From Pseudomonas arsenicoxydans (GTDB lineage: Bacteria > Pseudomonadota > Gammaproteobacteria > Pseudomonadales > Pseudomonadaceae): DNA of 64,000 nucleotides. The stretch covers positions 62,001 to 126,000 of the forward strand of contig NZ_RCZE01000010.1 in the NCBI RefSeq assembly GCF_006438915.1. The letters run 5' to 3'. A program made the translations under genes and the position numbers. The notes under the pieces are model-generated. The model saw only the letters and a program-made list of their open reading frames with translations. It was not told the origin of the DNA and ran no database searches. Shown here piece after piece: positions 1 through 10,337 of the stretch. Numbering within the stretch: the stretch's first letter is position 1; each line of letters starts with the position of its first letter.

Positions 1-684
1 AGCTTGCTGTTGCGTCGGCCTGACGTCCGCGCTGCCGAGCTCAACGTCGCCGCTCAAGGGGCGCTGATCGGCGTGGCCGAAAGTGATTTCTATCCGTCGC
101 TGACGTTGCTCGGCAGTATTGTCTGGTCGACGGACACGCTCCACGGCACGTCCAGCAGCCTGGACCTGGTGGGTGGCCCGAGTCTGCGCTGGAATGTGTT
201 CGATTACGGGAATATCACCAACAACGTGCGCGTACAGGACGCGCGGTTGCAGGAGTTGATCGAAGCCTACCGCGACAAGGTTCGCCAGGCCGCACGCGAG
301 GCAGACGATGCGGCCAACGGCCTGATCCAGTCGCTGGAAAGCGAGCGAATCCTGCGTGAAGCCGGCGGCGCCGCCACGCGTTCGCTGACGCTGGCCAGTG
401 TGCAATTTCGCGAAGGTTATTCCGACTTCCAGAGGGTGCTCGACGCGCAACGTGCGCTGCTCGAACAACAGGACAATTACCTGGTCGCCCGCGGCAATGC
501 GGTCAGCAATGTGATCGCCCTGTACAAGGCTTTGGGCGGAGGTTGGTACTCCGCGCTGCCGCGGGTCGACCCGGCCACCCGCCATCTGATGGAACAACGC
601 ACGGACTGGGGCAACATGCTGGACGAACCCGACGCCGACCTGCCCGCTTTCCCGCTACCTGCCAAGGAAAACAGCCATGAGTGA
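1..684 (+). CDS. Outer-membrane efflux factor (NodT/TolC-type), C-terminal part
   Basis: The reading frame is open from the first base, so the N-terminus and any lipoprotein signal lie outside the window. About 227 residues of the C-terminal half remain. They carry the family's typical RRPDVRAAE near the cut end, then FYPSLTLLGS, and a later long helix (READDAANGLIQSLESER) followed by QFREGYSDFQRVLDAQRALL, the repeated outer-membrane efflux (OEP) pattern of the trimeric channel. It should form the outer-membrane duct of a tripartite pump. Its stop overlaps the HlyD-type adaptor start by 8 bp, so the two are translationally coupled. The substrate cannot be read from sequence. Confidence 0.88.
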   Translation, partial: SLLLRRPDVRAAELNVAAQGALIGVAESDFYPSLTLLGSIVWSTDTLHGTSSSLDLVGGPSLRWNVFDYGNITNNVRVQDARLQELIEAYRDKVRQAAREADDAANGLIQSLESERILREAGGAATRSLTLASVQFREGYSDFQRVLDAQRALLEQQDNYLVARGNAVSNVIALYKALGGGWYSALPRVDPATRHLMEQRTDWGNMLDEPDADLPAFPLPAKENSHE

Positions 685-1804
685 CGCCCCGCAGCCCTCC
701 CCCAACGCCGCCGAGTCCGTGCCGGCCGATCCGGCAAAAAAAGGCATCAAATGGGTGTTGGTGCTGATCATCCTGAGCCTGGCCTGGTACCTGTTGGCCG
801 ACCGTTTCACGCCGTATACGCAACAGGCACGGGTGGGTGCATTGGTTATTCCGGTGGCGTCGGAGGTCGCGGGGCGAGTGATCCGGGTAAACGTTCACAA
901 CAATCAGATCGTCAAGGCCGGCGACGTGGTTTTCGAGGTCGATCCGGCGCCCTACAAGATTGCCGTCGACCGCGCCCGCGCCGACCTTGAGACAACCCGA
1001 CGGCAGTTGGGCGCCAGCACCGCGGGGATTGCCTCGGCGCAAGCAGCCTTGCGTGCAGCCCAAGCCAACGAAACCAAGGCCCGCCAGGAGAATCAGCGCC
1101 TGGAAGGGTTATATCGTGAAGACCCGGGAACCATTTCCGTGCGCGTTCTCGATGCGTCACGCACCAACCGCGAAGCCGCGATTAGTCAAACGGCTGCCGC
1201 ACGCGCCGAGGTAGAACGCGCAAAAGAAACCGAAGGTGGCGGTGAAGACGTCAACGCGAAGCTGCGTAGCGCCGCCACGGCGCTGGAAAAAGCCGAACTG
1301 GACCTGTCCAACACGCAAACACGGGCACGCTCGGCGGGTTTGATCACCGACCTGCGCACCGACGTCGGGCAATTCGCCGCCGCTGGCAGTCCGGTCATGA
1401 CCCTGATCACCCTTCAGGACATCTGGATCACGGCCGACATGACCGAGAACAACCTCGGCCTGGTGCGGCCCGACACGCCGGTGTCCATCGTCCTCGATGC
1501 AGTACCGGGTGAAGTCTTCGAGGGCCGCGTGCGCAGTGTCGGTTATGGCATCAGCGTCGGCCAGCCAACGCCGCCCGGCACCCTGCCTGGCATACAAAAC
1601 AGCCGGGACTGGCTGCGACCGGCCCAACGCTTCCCGGTGATCATCGAGTTTTCCGAGCAGTCCATGAACGCACTGCTGGGCAGCGGGAACATTCGTGCCG
1701 GTGGGCAGGCTGAAGTCATGGCATTCCCTTCACCAAGTAATTGGCTCAACCCGCTTGGTCACGCATTTTTAGGCGTGATGAGCTGGCTGTCCTATGCCTA
1801 CTAA
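677..1804 (+). CDS. HlyD/EmrA-family periplasmic adaptor subunit
   Basis: 375 residues. One membrane segment near residues 25-42 (WVLVLIILSLAWYLLA) anchors it in the inner membrane. A biotinyl-lipoyl half-motif follows (GRVIRVNVHNNQIVKAGDVV, about 65-85), then a long alpha-helical hairpin rich in Ala, Glu and Arg (about 95-215) and the second lipoyl half and beta-barrel (ARSAGLITDLRTDVGQF onward). It would bridge the DUF2955 inner-membrane protein and the outer-membrane factor. The start has AAGGA about 8 bases upstream and overlaps the preceding gene; the end overlaps the next gene by 11 bp. The layout is like AaeA of aromatic-acid exporters, but the substrate is unknown. Confidence 0.9.
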   Translation: MSDAPQPSPNAAESVPADPAKKGIKWVLVLIILSLAWYLLADRFTPYTQQARVGALVIPVASEVAGRVIRVNVHNNQIVKAGDVVFEVDPAPYKIAVDRARADLETTRRQLGASTAGIASAQAALRAAQANETKARQENQRLEGLYREDPGTISVRVLDASRTNREAAISQTAAARAEVERAKETEGGGEDVNAKLRSAATALEKAELDLSNTQTRARSAGLITDLRTDVGQFAAAGSPVMTLITLQDIWITADMTENNLGLVRPDTPVSIVLDAVPGEVFEGRVRSVGYGISVGQPTPPGTLPGIQNSRDWLRPAQRFPVIIEFSEQSMNALLGSGNIRAGGQAEVMAFPSPSNWLNPLGHAFLGVMSWLSYAY

Positions 1805-2822
1805 ACGCACGCCACGGGCCCAGCGTGCGTTGCGGTTGGCCAGCGGCGCGGCGCTGTGCCTGGCCATCAGTTTCGGCCTGGCGCTGCCGATTCCGTTTCT
1901 TGCCCCCGTGTTGTGCCTGTTGCTCCTGGCCTCGGTCAACCGCCCGTTGCCGTTCAAGGCAGCGATCGCGCTCGCCCTGGTAGCGATGCTCACCACCGGG
2001 ATCGGCCTGCTATTAATCCCGATCCTGCGTTACTACCCGGTGACCGGCGTGCTGTTGGTCACGGTCAGCCTGTTCCTGGTGTTTCGCTGGGGGCTCAGTG
2101 GCGGCAACAACCTGATCGTGACCTTGCTGGTGATGGGCCTGACCATGATCTCCTCGGCGGGCGTCGCCGAATTCGACCTGGCGGCGATGGTCATCGGCGC
2201 GCTGGTCAAAGGTCTTTTACTGGCGGTGATGGTGATTGCGCTCAGTCACTGGATATTCCCCGAACCGCACAATGCGCCCTCGCCGCCCGCCGCCCCACCG
2301 CCGGAGGGTGTCGAAGCCAGTCGGATTGCGCTGCGTGCAACCTTGATCGTCTTGCCGACATTCCTGCTGGCGATGATCGACCCGGCGGCCTACCTGCCGA
2401 TCATCCTGAAAGCGGTGGGCCTGGGTCAGCAATGCTCCACGACCAGCGCGCGCAATGCCGGCCGCGAGCTGCTTGGCGCGACCTTGCTCGGCGGTTTGCT
2501 GGCCATCCTGTTCTGGTGCGCACTTAGCCTGTTTGTACACCTGTGGATGTTCTTCCTGTGGATGCTGCTGTTCGGCCTGATTCTGGCGCGCAAGCTATAC
2601 GCTCTGAGCCCGAGCCGCTATGGCCCGGGGTTGTGGCTCAACACCTTTATCACCCTGATCATCCTGCTGGGCCAGTCCGTACAGGACAGTGCCCTGGGCA
2701 AAGACGTCTACACCGCTTTCGCCGTGCGCATGGGGCTGTTCATCGCCGTCACGCTGTACGCCTGCGTGATGGTTCGATTGCTTGATCGGCCCACGCAGGC
2801 ACCGGCTCAGGGATTGACCTGA
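1794..2822 (+). CDS. DUF2955-type inner-membrane protein of a tripartite efflux system
   Basis: 342 residues with two blocks of hydrophobic helices (about 15-155 and 175-335) separated by a Pro-rich loop (PPAAPPPEGVEASR). This resembles the FUSC/AaeB architecture without the large cytoplasmic domain, and the pattern matches DUF2955 proteins that accompany HlyD adaptors. It probably provides the inner-membrane transport step of the operon. It starts inside the adaptor gene, so it is translationally coupled. Its last 16 bp overlap the convergent glycine-zipper gene. The exporter role is inferred from context; substrates could be aromatic acids or other amphipathic compounds. Confidence 0.82.
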   Translation: MPTKRTPRAQRALRLASGAALCLAISFGLALPIPFLAPVLCLLLLASVNRPLPFKAAIALALVAMLTTGIGLLLIPILRYYPVTGVLLVTVSLFLVFRWGLSGGNNLIVTLLVMGLTMISSAGVAEFDLAAMVIGALVKGLLLAVMVIALSHWIFPEPHNAPSPPAAPPPEGVEASRIALRATLIVLPTFLLAMIDPAAYLPIILKAVGLGQQCSTTSARNAGRELLGATLLGGLLAILFWCALSLFVHLWMFFLWMLLFGLILARKLYALSPSRYGPGLWLNTFITLIILLGQSVQDSALGKDVYTAFAVRMGLFIAVTLYACVMVRLLDRPTQAPAQGLT

Positions 2823-3259
2823 TAACCCTTGCCTTGCAGGCAACTGGTATAGGAAGCCTGGCTGTTGGCAGAGCTGGTTTTTTGATCCGCTCGGCGTTCC
2901 TGCCGCTGGCGCGATCCGCCCACCACGGCACCGGCCGCCGCCGCCCCTTTAGCTTGATTCTGCCGATACTCCTGCTGCACGTTGCTATTGGCATTCTCGT
3001 AAACTTCGCGCTGATTACCACGCGCACCGGCGGCGGCAGCCCCCGCGGCGGCACCCACCGCTGCCCCCTTCACTCTTCCCCCGGAAGGAGAAGTGGTGGT
3101 TGAAGCCGCCTGACTGGCAGCAATACTCTGGCATTCATTGATATCCAGCTGGGTCTGTTGCGAAGTCTGGCCTTTGGTTGGCACCACGGTTTGCGCCCAG
3201 CCCTGGGAAGCTGAAACCGATAATGCAAGACACAGACCGATGGAAGATAACGTGTGCAT
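2807..3259 (-). CDS. Glycine-zipper envelope protein with signal peptide
   Basis: 150 residues. The start is set by a strong AGGAGG 5 bases before the ATG; an in-frame extension to 3298 lacks such a site. Residues 1-22 form a signal peptide (LSSIGLCLALSVSASQGWAQ). The middle holds a glycine zipper, VKGAAVGAAAGAAAAGARG and then KGAAAAGAVVGGSRQRQE, typical of the YMGG-like/OmpA-type Gly-zipper domain that packs in or against membranes. Two cysteines (ECQS and SCLQG) could form a disulfide. It is monocistronic and convergent with the DUF2955 gene, overlapping it by 16 bp. Function unknown; envelope location is likely. Confidence 0.8.
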   Translation of the reverse strand: MHTLSSIGLCLALSVSASQGWAQTVVPTKGQTSQQTQLDINECQSIAASQAASTTTSPSGGRVKGAAVGAAAGAAAAGARGNQREVYENANSNVQQEYRQNQAKGAAAAGAVVGGSRQRQERRADQKTSSANSQASYTSCLQGKGYQVNP

Positions 3260-3458
3260 GATGACCTCCTGCGCAGTACCGAGCGGACCATTGACCACTG
3301 ATCCCGCACTTGAATGAGCATCTAGAAGTGTAGATCAGCTCTCAACCGTCTCAGGGCCGTTATGTCGATTGCGGCCCCTGAAGATGAAAGTTTTCGATCG
3401 TTTTGGCCCGATGACCTAACCTCATAGGCTGAGTGACCAACAAACGAGCCGAACGCCT

Positions 3459-5852
3459 ATGCGTCATGTATTGATGTCAGTGATTTTCGTCGCGCTCACC
3501 CTGCTGGTGCCCAGTGGCGCAGCGCTGCCTGCCGACGATCCGACATCGTCTTCAATCCTTGCGCCGGGCTCTGCGTCGGCCGCGGTGTCCACCAGTGAAC
3601 TGCAGGGTCTGCAACTACGACTGGACCTGATCAAGCAGCGGGTTTCGTTGGCTAATAACGTCACCATGATGGTCGGCCTGCAAGATTCCGTTCAGTCGTA
3701 TATCAATGACGTGGACACCCTGCAGTCATCGCTGCAGCCCGAACAGAAACAACTGCAAGCGCAACTTGATGTACTGAGCGGTCCAGTTTCCCTGGGTGGC
3801 GAGGCTGTCGAGAAATCGGATATCACCGCGCAACGAGTCGTTCTTTCCGAGCAAAAGAAAGTCATCGATGCCAGCTTGAAAACCCTCGCCGCGCTGAGAG
3901 CCAGCGCCGTCGACCTTCTCACTCAGATTGCCAGTATTCGGCGCAGCCTTCTGGAAAGCGAAGTCACGCTGCGCAGTGGCAGCATCCTGGGGCGGGATTT
4001 TTGGGAACCGTTAATTAATCCACTTCCGGAAGATCGCCTGCGGCTCATAAATTTCATTGAGCAAGCCAGCGACACCCTCGCGGCCGCCTGGCAACCCGGC
4101 CAGCGTTTGTCGGCCGTCATGCTGATGTCGCTGGCCCTGGTCATCTGGATCTGGGGCCGCAGACTGGCTGATCGCGGGCTGACCTGGATTTGCATCTATC
4201 GCCTGCCTGAAGGGCGATTGCGTCGAAGTACGCTGGCACTGGCGTCTGTCATCGCCACTGTGTTGACCACCGCCTGTGCGTTGCAACTGCTGTTTTATGC
4301 ACTTACGCGAGAACTGCCGTTGTCGCCCATGATCCAGAACTACGCCGAGGAATTCGAAAGAGTCGTTTATACCTGTGTACTGATCACCGGGTTAAGCCGC
4401 GCGCTGCTGGCCAATCAGCATCCTTCCTGGCGGCTACCGGCGATCCACGATTCCGTCGCGGAGGCCATTCAGCCCTACCCCAGAATACTGGCCGCCACCC
4501 TGCTGGTGATGGCATCACTGGCGCAAATCACCAATGTCTCCGGCATGAGCGGGCCCGCCCTGCTGTTGGGACGAGGCTTGATCGCGCTGGTGGTCGCGGT
4601 GATTTTCACCCTGCTGTTCCGCCGTGCCAGTCACGCCCGTAGAGTCCTGGCAGCCGCTGGCGACACCGCTGAAGCGGGCACCGCCCTGGCCGGCCTGATT
4701 TACACCTGCACCATCATTGCACTGGTCATCTCGTTCTGCGCTTTGTTGGTCGGCTACGTCTCCCTGGCAAGGTTCATCACGTACGAACTGGTCTGGGGTT
4801 TTATCGTTCTCTCCGGCTTCTACATGCTGATTCAGTTGCTCAAGGACAGTTGCGAATACCTGTTCTCACCCAAGAGCCCGAGCGGCAAGGCGATCAAACA
4901 GTTGCTGGGGATGGGCGATGTGCGCCTTGAGCAAACCCAGATCATTTTGTCCGGGGCCGGTCGTGCGACGTTAATACTGTTGGCGGTCATTTCATTGTTT
5001 GTCGGCGGTGTGGGGACCACGCTCGGACAACTGGTGACCCAGGCACTTTCCATTCTCGGCGGCGACGGCTTGCGCAAGCTGAACATCATTCCGGGCCATT
5101 TACTCAATGCGATCCTGGCCCTGTTTATTGGCATCTACCTGATTCGCGCCCTTTGCCGCTGGCTGGATGACGAGCTCCTGCCGAAAACCGACATGGACCC
5201 CGGCATGTGTGACTCTTTGAGCACACTGTTTGCCAACATCGGCTACGCCCTGGTAATTCTGCTGACCCTATCATCGCTGGGCATCCAGTGGACCAACCTG
5301 GCATGGATCGTCAGCGCCCTGTCGGTGGGTATCGGTTTCGGCTTGCAGGAAATCGTCAAGAACTTCGTCTCCGGCCTGATCCTGCTGACCGAGCGTCCGG
5401 TCAAGGTGGGCGACCTGGTCAGCATCAGCGGGGTCGAAGGTGATATCCGCCGCATCAACGTCCGGGCCACGGAAATACAACTCGCCGACCGCTCGATTGT
5501 CATCGTGCCCAACTCCCAATTGATTTCGCAAAACCTGCGCAACGTCACCCTCGGCGGCAGTGCCCAAGGCGTGGCGAGCCTTGAGTTGATGTTCCCGCTG
5601 GACATCGACCCGGAGCAGGTGAAAAGCCTGCTGTATGACACCTACCAAGAGAACGAGAACATTCTCGATAAACCGGCAACGTTTGTCCGCTTCAGCAAGC
5701 TCAGCCCGGATGGCATCACCTTGACCATCACCGGGTACGTCAGCAGCCCGAGAATTGTCGGCATCACCAAAAGTGATCTGCTGTTCGAGATTCTCAAACG
5801 CCTGGGCGCGGCGGGCATTCAACTGGCCAAACCGCCGACAGCGCCGGATTGA
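3459..5852 (+). CDS. DUF3772/MscS-family mechanosensitive channel
   Basis: 797 residues. A signal peptide (about 1-25) leads to a periplasmic coiled-coil-rich region (about 40-175) that fits DUF3772, followed by a series of about ten membrane helices from residue 215. The MscS pore and beta domain lie near residues 600-790: VGIGFGLQEIVKNFVSG, then TERPVKVGDLVSISG, GDIRRINVRATEI and VPNSQLISQNLRN, all diagnostic. It is expected to be a large inner-membrane osmotic-release channel of the MscK/YbdG/DUF3772 type. It stands alone, followed by a 109-bp gap before the aldehyde oxidoreductase operon. Whether it gates under osmotic shock cannot be read from sequence. Confidence 0.9.
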   Translation: MRHVLMSVIFVALTLLVPSGAALPADDPTSSSILAPGSASAAVSTSELQGLQLRLDLIKQRVSLANNVTMMVGLQDSVQSYINDVDTLQSSLQPEQKQLQAQLDVLSGPVSLGGEAVEKSDITAQRVVLSEQKKVIDASLKTLAALRASAVDLLTQIASIRRSLLESEVTLRSGSILGRDFWEPLINPLPEDRLRLINFIEQASDTLAAAWQPGQRLSAVMLMSLALVIWIWGRRLADRGLTWICIYRLPEGRLRRSTLALASVIATVLTTACALQLLFYALTRELPLSPMIQNYAEEFERVVYTCVLITGLSRALLANQHPSWRLPAIHDSVAEAIQPYPRILAATLLVMASLAQITNVSGMSGPALLLGRGLIALVVAVIFTLLFRRASHARRVLAAAGDTAEAGTALAGLIYTCTIIALVISFCALLVGYVSLARFITYELVWGFIVLSGFYMLIQLLKDSCEYLFSPKSPSGKAIKQLLGMGDVRLEQTQIILSGAGRATLILLAVISLFVGGVGTTLGQLVTQALSILGGDGLRKLNIIPGHLLNAILALFIGIYLIRALCRWLDDELLPKTDMDPGMCDSLSTLFANIGYALVILLTLSSLGIQWTNLAWIVSALSVGIGFGLQEIVKNFVSGLILLTERPVKVGDLVSISGVEGDIRRINVRATEIQLADRSIVIVPNSQLISQNLRNVTLGGSAQGVASLELMFPLDIDPEQVKSLLYDTYQENENILDKPATFVRFSKLSPDGITLTITGYVSSPRIVGITKSDLLFEILKRLGAAGIQLAKPPTAPD

Positions 5853-5961
5853 TGAGTACCGCTCATAACTCTATAGACGAATTACGCAAAAACATTCGCC
5901 GATCAGGCGGGTCACTCTTTCTGTGAGCCTTGGCAATGCCCAACACACAGGAATCGAATCA

Positions 5962-6603
5962 ATGGACAACCGTGCCCCGCTACCGCTTTCCAGACGCACA
6001 TTGCTGATCGTCGGCGTCGTGACCGCGACCGCCATGGTGCTACCGCCTTTTATCTCGGCCAAAGCCTGCGCCGCCAATGCCGCGCGGCCGATCAAGTCTT
6101 CAGTGTCCCTGTCGGTGAACGGCGAAAAGCGCGATCTGGACCTGGACACCCGCACCACACTGCTCGATGCGCTACGGGAACACTTGCACCTCACCGGCAC
6201 CAAAAAGGGCTGTGATCATGGTCAGTGCGGCGCGTGTACGGTGATCGTCGATGGCCGGCGCATCAATGCGTGCCTGACGCTGGCGGTGATGCACGACGGT
6301 GCGAAGGTCACGACCATCGAGGGCTTGGGCACGCCTGAAAAGTTACATCCGATGCAGGCTGCGTTCATCAAACACGACGGTTACCAATGCGGGTACTGCA
6401 CGCCGGGACAGATCTGTTCGGCGGTCGCGGTGCTGGAGGAGATCCGCGCCGGCATTCCGAGTCACGTCAGTGCCAGCCTCACCGATTCGCCGCAGCTGAT
6501 TGCCAGTGAACTGCAGGAACGCATGAGCGGCAATATCTGCCGCTGTGGTGCCTACTCCAACATCATCGAAGCGATCACCGAAGTCGCGGAGGCCGACCTA
6601 TGA
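5962..6603 (+). CDS. paoA: Periplasmic aldehyde oxidoreductase, 2Fe-2S subunit
   Basis: 213 residues from ATG 5962; a GTG at 5923 would add 13 residues ahead of a clear twin-arginine signal ([11 protein letters not shown]), so the later start is preferred. Two [2Fe-2S] clusters are visible: [10 protein letters not shown] (about residues 83-91) and the partner Cys in NACLTL, then [11 protein letters not shown] (about 142) and [10 protein letters not shown] (about 190). This is the iron-sulfur subunit of xanthine-oxidase-family enzymes, which passes electrons from the molybdenum site to FAD. The Tat signal places the assembled complex in the periplasm as in E. coli PaoABC (YagTSR). It overlaps paoB by 4 bp. 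Confidence 0.93.
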   Translation: MDNRAPLPLSRRTLLIVGVVTATAMVLPPFISAKACAANAARPIKSSVSLSVNGEKRDLDLDTRTTLLDALREHLHLTGTKKGCDHGQCGACTVIVDGRRINACLTLAVMHDGAKVTTIEGLGTPEKLHPMQAAFIKHDGYQCGYCTPGQICSAVAVLEEIRAGIPSHVSASLTDSPQLIASELQERMSGNICRCGAYSNIIEAITEVAEADL

Positions 6604-7556
6604 GGCCCTTCACTTACCTGCGTGCCCGATCCCCCGCTGAGGCTGCTGCACTGGCCGCTCAAGTCAGCGGCTCAAGGTTCATTGCCGGCGGCACCAACCT
6701 GCTCGACCTGATGAAACTGGACATCGAAACCCCCACGCACCTGATTGATGTCAACGGACTGGCGCTGGACCGGATCGACACCACGCCCGAAGGTGGCCTG
6801 AGAATCGGTGCACTGGTGCGCAACACCGACCTCGCCGCCGACACCCGGGTTCGCAAAGACTACGCGCTGCTGTCCCGCGCCCTCCTCGCCGGTGCCTCCG
6901 GCCAGTTGCGCAACAAGGCGACCACCGCTGGCAACCTCTTGCAACGCACGCGCTGCCCGTATTTCTACGACACCAACCAGGCCTGTAACAAACGCCAACC
7001 CGGAAGCGGCTGCGCAGCCATCGGCGGTTTCAGTCGTTCGCTGGGCGTCATCGGCGTGAGCGCTGCCTGTATCGCCACGCACCCAAGCGACATGGCCGTG
7101 GCCATGCGTGCACTGGATGCACACGTCGAAACCGTGCGCGCCGACGGCTCGACCCGCGTGATTGCCATCGCCGATTTCCATCGACTGCCGGGCAACACGC
7201 CGAACATCGAAACGGCCTTGGCTGCCAATGAGTTGATCACCGCAGTCACCCTGCCGGCGCCCCTCGGCGGCATGCACATTTATCAGAAAGTTCGCGACCG
7301 TGCCTCGTACGCCTTCGCGCTGATTTCCGTGGCGGCTGTGATCCAGCAGGACGGCAGCGGCCGCGTCGTGCTGGGCGGCGTTGCGCACAAACCCTGGCGT
7401 GTTGAAACGGCGGAATCGGCGATGGCACAAGGGGCAAAAGCTGTGGCTGACCAGTTACTCGCCGGTGCGACCCCCACCCCGGAAAACGCCTTCAAACTCA
7501 CCTTGGTCGAGCGCACGCTCGCGTCGGTGATGGCACAAGCGAGGACTCACGCATGA
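6600..7556 (+). CDS. paoB: Periplasmic aldehyde oxidoreductase, FAD subunit
   Basis: 318 residues. The FAD-binding PCMH fold is seen in [15 protein letters not shown] (about 24-40) and [19 protein letters not shown] (about 100-118). The insertion [20 protein letters not shown] followed by CAAIGG carries the cysteines that hold an extra [4Fe-4S] cluster in PaoB, which sets this type apart from ordinary xanthine dehydrogenase FAD subunits. The C-terminal CO-dehydrogenase flavoprotein domain begins near residue 200. It lacks its own export signal and would be carried by PaoA through Tat. It sits between paoA and paoC with 4-bp overlaps on both sides. Confidence 0.93.
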   Translation: MRPFTYLRARSPAEAAALAAQVSGSRFIAGGTNLLDLMKLDIETPTHLIDVNGLALDRIDTTPEGGLRIGALVRNTDLAADTRVRKDYALLSRALLAGASGQLRNKATTAGNLLQRTRCPYFYDTNQACNKRQPGSGCAAIGGFSRSLGVIGVSAACIATHPSDMAVAMRALDAHVETVRADGSTRVIAIADFHRLPGNTPNIETALAANELITAVTLPAPLGGMHIYQKVRDRASYAFALISVAAVIQQDGSGRVVLGGVAHKPWRVETAESAMAQGAKAVADQLLAGATPTPENAFKLTLVERTLASVMAQARTHA

Positions 7557-9748
7557 AATTCGACACCCTCGCCACTACCAACCCGATCGACCAGATGAAG
7601 GTAGTCGGCAAGCCGACCACCCGTATCGAAGGACCGTTGAAGACTACCGGCACTGCGCCTTATGCCTACGAACACCATGACGTAGCGCCGAACCAGGCTT
7701 ATGGCGTGGTGGTCGGTTCGGCCATTGCCAAGGGCCGCATAGCCTCGATGAACCTCCAGGAAGCGCAGTCCGCGCCGGGCGTGATTGCCATTGTCACGGC
7801 CGCCAACGCCGGCAAGCTGGGCAAAGGCAAATACAACACCGCAAAACTGCTGGGTGGTCCTGACATCCAGCATTACCACCAGGCCGTGGCGTTGGTGGTC
7901 GCAGACACTTTCGAACAGGCACGGGCCGCTGCGCAGCTGCTCGACATCCAGTACGTCAGCAGTGAAGGCGCCTTCGATCTATTAAGCGTGCGCGGTTCCG
8001 GCGCACCCACCGAAGAGGCGCCGGACACCACCCATGGTGACTTTGCCGCCGCGTTCGGGGCAGCGCCGGTGCAGTTTGACGCGACGTACACCACTCCGGA
8101 TCAGGCCCACTCGATGATGGAGCCCTTTGCCTCGATTGCCGCATGGCAAGGCAAACAACTGACCCTGTGGACGTCGAATCAGATGATCGATTGGTCGGTA
8201 ACGGACCTCGCGACCACGCTGGGTATCCCCAAGAAAAATGTGCGCCTGATCTCGCCCTACATCGGCGGCGGCTTTGGTGGAAAGCTGTTCCTGCGCTGCG
8301 ATGCGCTACTCGCCGCCCTTGGCGCGCGCCTGGCCGGTCGGCCGGTGAAAGTCGCGTTGGCGCGGCCAATGATGTTCAACAACTCGACCCACCGCCCGGC
8401 GACGATTCAACGCATTCGCATCGGCACCACCCCGGCCGGCAAGATCACCGCGATGGGCCATGAAAGTTGGTCCGGCGACCTGCCCGGCGGCAAACTCGAA
8501 CTGGCCGCGCAACCGAGCAAACTGCTGTATGCCGGGGACAATCGACTGGTGTCGATGCGCCTGTGTACGCTTGACCTGCCTGAAGGCAACGCCATGCGTG
8601 CACCCGGTGAAGCGTCGGGGCTGATGGCGCTGGAAATCGCCATGGACGAGATGGCCGAAAAACTCAAACTCGACCCGGTCGAGTTTCGGATCATCAATGA
8701 CACACAAGTCGATCCGGTTGACCCCAAGCGGCCCTTCTCCCAGCGGCACCTGATCGAATGCCTGCGCACCGGGGCCACGCGATTTGGCTGGGACAAACGC
8801 CATGCACAACCGGGCACTCAACGCGAAGGTCGCTGGCTGATCGGCATGGGCGTCGGTGTCGCGTTTCGCAATAACCTCCAGATGAAGTCCGGGGCACGGG
8901 TGCGTCTGGATGCCAGTGGAACGGTGACCGTGGAGACTGACATGACCGACATCGGCACCGGCAGTTACACGATCATCGCCCAGACCGCTGCGGAAATGAT
9001 GGGCGTCGGCCTCAATGACGTGGTGGTGCGGCTAGGCGATTCGAGCTTTCCGGTGTCCTCTGGTTCTGGTGGTCAGTTTGGCGGCAATTGCTCGACGGCG
9101 GGGGTGTACGCGGCGTGCGTCAAACTGCGCGAAGCGGTGGCGCAACGGCTTGGCATCAGCGTGGAGGATGCCGTGTTTGTCGGCGGTGAAGTGCACGCGG
9201 GCGGCAATACCTTTGCGCTGCACGACGCGGCAACCGCAGGCGAGATTGTCGCCGAGGACGCCATCGAATTCGCAGAGCTGAGCAAGCAGTACCAGCAATC
9301 GACGTTTGGCGCGCACTTTGTCGAAGTCGCCGTCGACAGCGCGACCGGTGAAACCCGCGTGCGCCGAATGCTCGCCGTGTGCGCGGCCGGGCGAATTCTC
9401 AACCCGACGTCTGCGCGCAGCCAAGTGATCGGCGCGATGACCATGGGTGTCGGCGCCGCATTGATGGAGGACCTGGTCGTCGACAAGCATTTGGGCTTCT
9501 TCGTCAATCACGACCTGGCCGGCTACGAAGTGCCGGTGCATGCGGACATCCCGCATCAGGAAGTGATTTTCCTCGATGAAACCGACCCGGCCTCCTCGCC
9601 CATGAAAGCCAAAGGCGTCGGTGAGTTGGGCTTGTGCGGCGTCAGTGCGGCGATTGCCAATGCGATCTACAACGCCACCGGCGCGCGCGTGCGGGAGTAC
9701 CCGATCACCCTGGACAAAGTGCTGCACGCGTTACCGCCGATGATCTGA
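7553..9748 (+). CDS. paoC: Periplasmic aldehyde oxidoreductase, molybdopterin subunit
   Basis: 731 residues, as expected for PaoC/YagR. The molybdenum-cofactor regions are seen as [11 protein letters not shown] (about 230-240), [27 protein letters not shown] and [19 protein letters not shown] near residue 685 carries the conserved Glu that acts as catalytic base in this family. The complex oxidises aldehydes, often aromatic, in the periplasm. No paoD-type MocA/XdhC chaperone gene follows; the next gene is a convergent cupin. Cofactor insertion must therefore use a chaperone gene elsewhere, or this operon differs from the E. coli one. Confidence 0.92.
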   Translation: MKFDTLATTNPIDQMKVVGKPTTRIEGPLKTTGTAPYAYEHHDVAPNQAYGVVVGSAIAKGRIASMNLQEAQSAPGVIAIVTAANAGKLGKGKYNTAKLLGGPDIQHYHQAVALVVADTFEQARAAAQLLDIQYVSSEGAFDLLSVRGSGAPTEEAPDTTHGDFAAAFGAAPVQFDATYTTPDQAHSMMEPFASIAAWQGKQLTLWTSNQMIDWSVTDLATTLGIPKKNVRLISPYIGGGFGGKLFLRCDALLAALGARLAGRPVKVALARPMMFNNSTHRPATIQRIRIGTTPAGKITAMGHESWSGDLPGGKLELAAQPSKLLYAGDNRLVSMRLCTLDLPEGNAMRAPGEASGLMALEIAMDEMAEKLKLDPVEFRIINDTQVDPVDPKRPFSQRHLIECLRTGATRFGWDKRHAQPGTQREGRWLIGMGVGVAFRNNLQMKSGARVRLDASGTVTVETDMTDIGTGSYTIIAQTAAEMMGVGLNDVVVRLGDSSFPVSSGSGGQFGGNCSTAGVYAACVKLREAVAQRLGISVEDAVFVGGEVHAGGNTFALHDAATAGEIVAEDAIEFAELSKQYQQSTFGAHFVEVAVDSATGETRVRRMLAVCAAGRILNPTSARSQVIGAMTMGVGAALMEDLVVDKHLGFFVNHDLAGYEVPVHADIPHQEVIFLDETDPASSPMKAKGVGELGLCGVSAAIANAIYNATGARVREYPITLDKVLHALPPMI

Positions 9749-9756
9749 TCAAACCG

Positions 9757-10233
9757 TTATTGCCCGTGAGCGTAATCCGCTTCGCTGACCTGCTCCATCC
9801 AGTCAACCACCTTGCCATCTTGCACTTCGGCAATGGCAATGTGGGTCATGGCGGTGCTGTCGGTTGCGCCGTGCCAGTGCTTCACGTGCGGCGCAATCCA
9901 TACGGTGTCGCCCGGCCTGATCACCTGTATCGGTTGGCCAAGCGCCTGCACCCAACCCGTTCCTGCCGTGACAATCAATGTCTGTCCCAGCGGATGAGTG
10001 TGCCAGGCGGTGCGCGCACCGGGTTCGAACGTGACCGTGGCGCCGCTGACCTGAGCCGGTTCAGTGCCTTTGAATGGAGCATCGACACGCACCGTGCCGG
10101 TGAAGTAATCGGCGGGGCCTTTGACCGAGGGTTGGGAACCATTGGGTGTAACAGTCAGCATCGGTGTCTCCTGAGCGTATGAATCAAATGCGAATAGCAA
10201 ACGCGAGAGCGCGGTGACGGCAAGAGTGTTCAT
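9757..10233 (-). CDS. Small cupin-domain protein (mandelonitrile-lyase-like)
   Basis: 158 residues from ATG 10233, preceded by CAGGA at proper spacing. The first about 24 residues ([20 protein letters not shown]) look like a signal peptide. A second start at 10161 (MLTVTPNG) has its own CAGGAGA and gives a 134-residue cytosolic form. The cupin core shows [13 protein letters not shown] (two His and a downstream Glu/Gln region) and [12 protein letters not shown], the metal-binding motifs of single-domain cupins resembling bacterial (R)-mandelonitrile lyase. It is divergent from a LysR gene, which probably controls it. Enzymatic activity is not established. Confidence 0.8.
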   Translation of the reverse strand: MNTLAVTALSRLLFAFDSYAQETPMLTVTPNGSQPSVKGPADYFTGTVRVDAPFKGTEPAQVSGATVTFEPGARTAWHTHPLGQTLIVTAGTGWVQALGQPIQVIRPGDTVWIAPHVKHWHGATDSTAMTHIAIAEVQDGKVVDWMEQVSEADYAHGQ

Positions 10234-10337
10234 ATCGGTCCTGACGCCAGGCAGCAGCAAGTCGCACTAATCTACCTGCTACGCACTTCAACGATTAGTC
10301 GCTAGAATCGGGTTAAACCTATGAGGGAGGCTCATGA

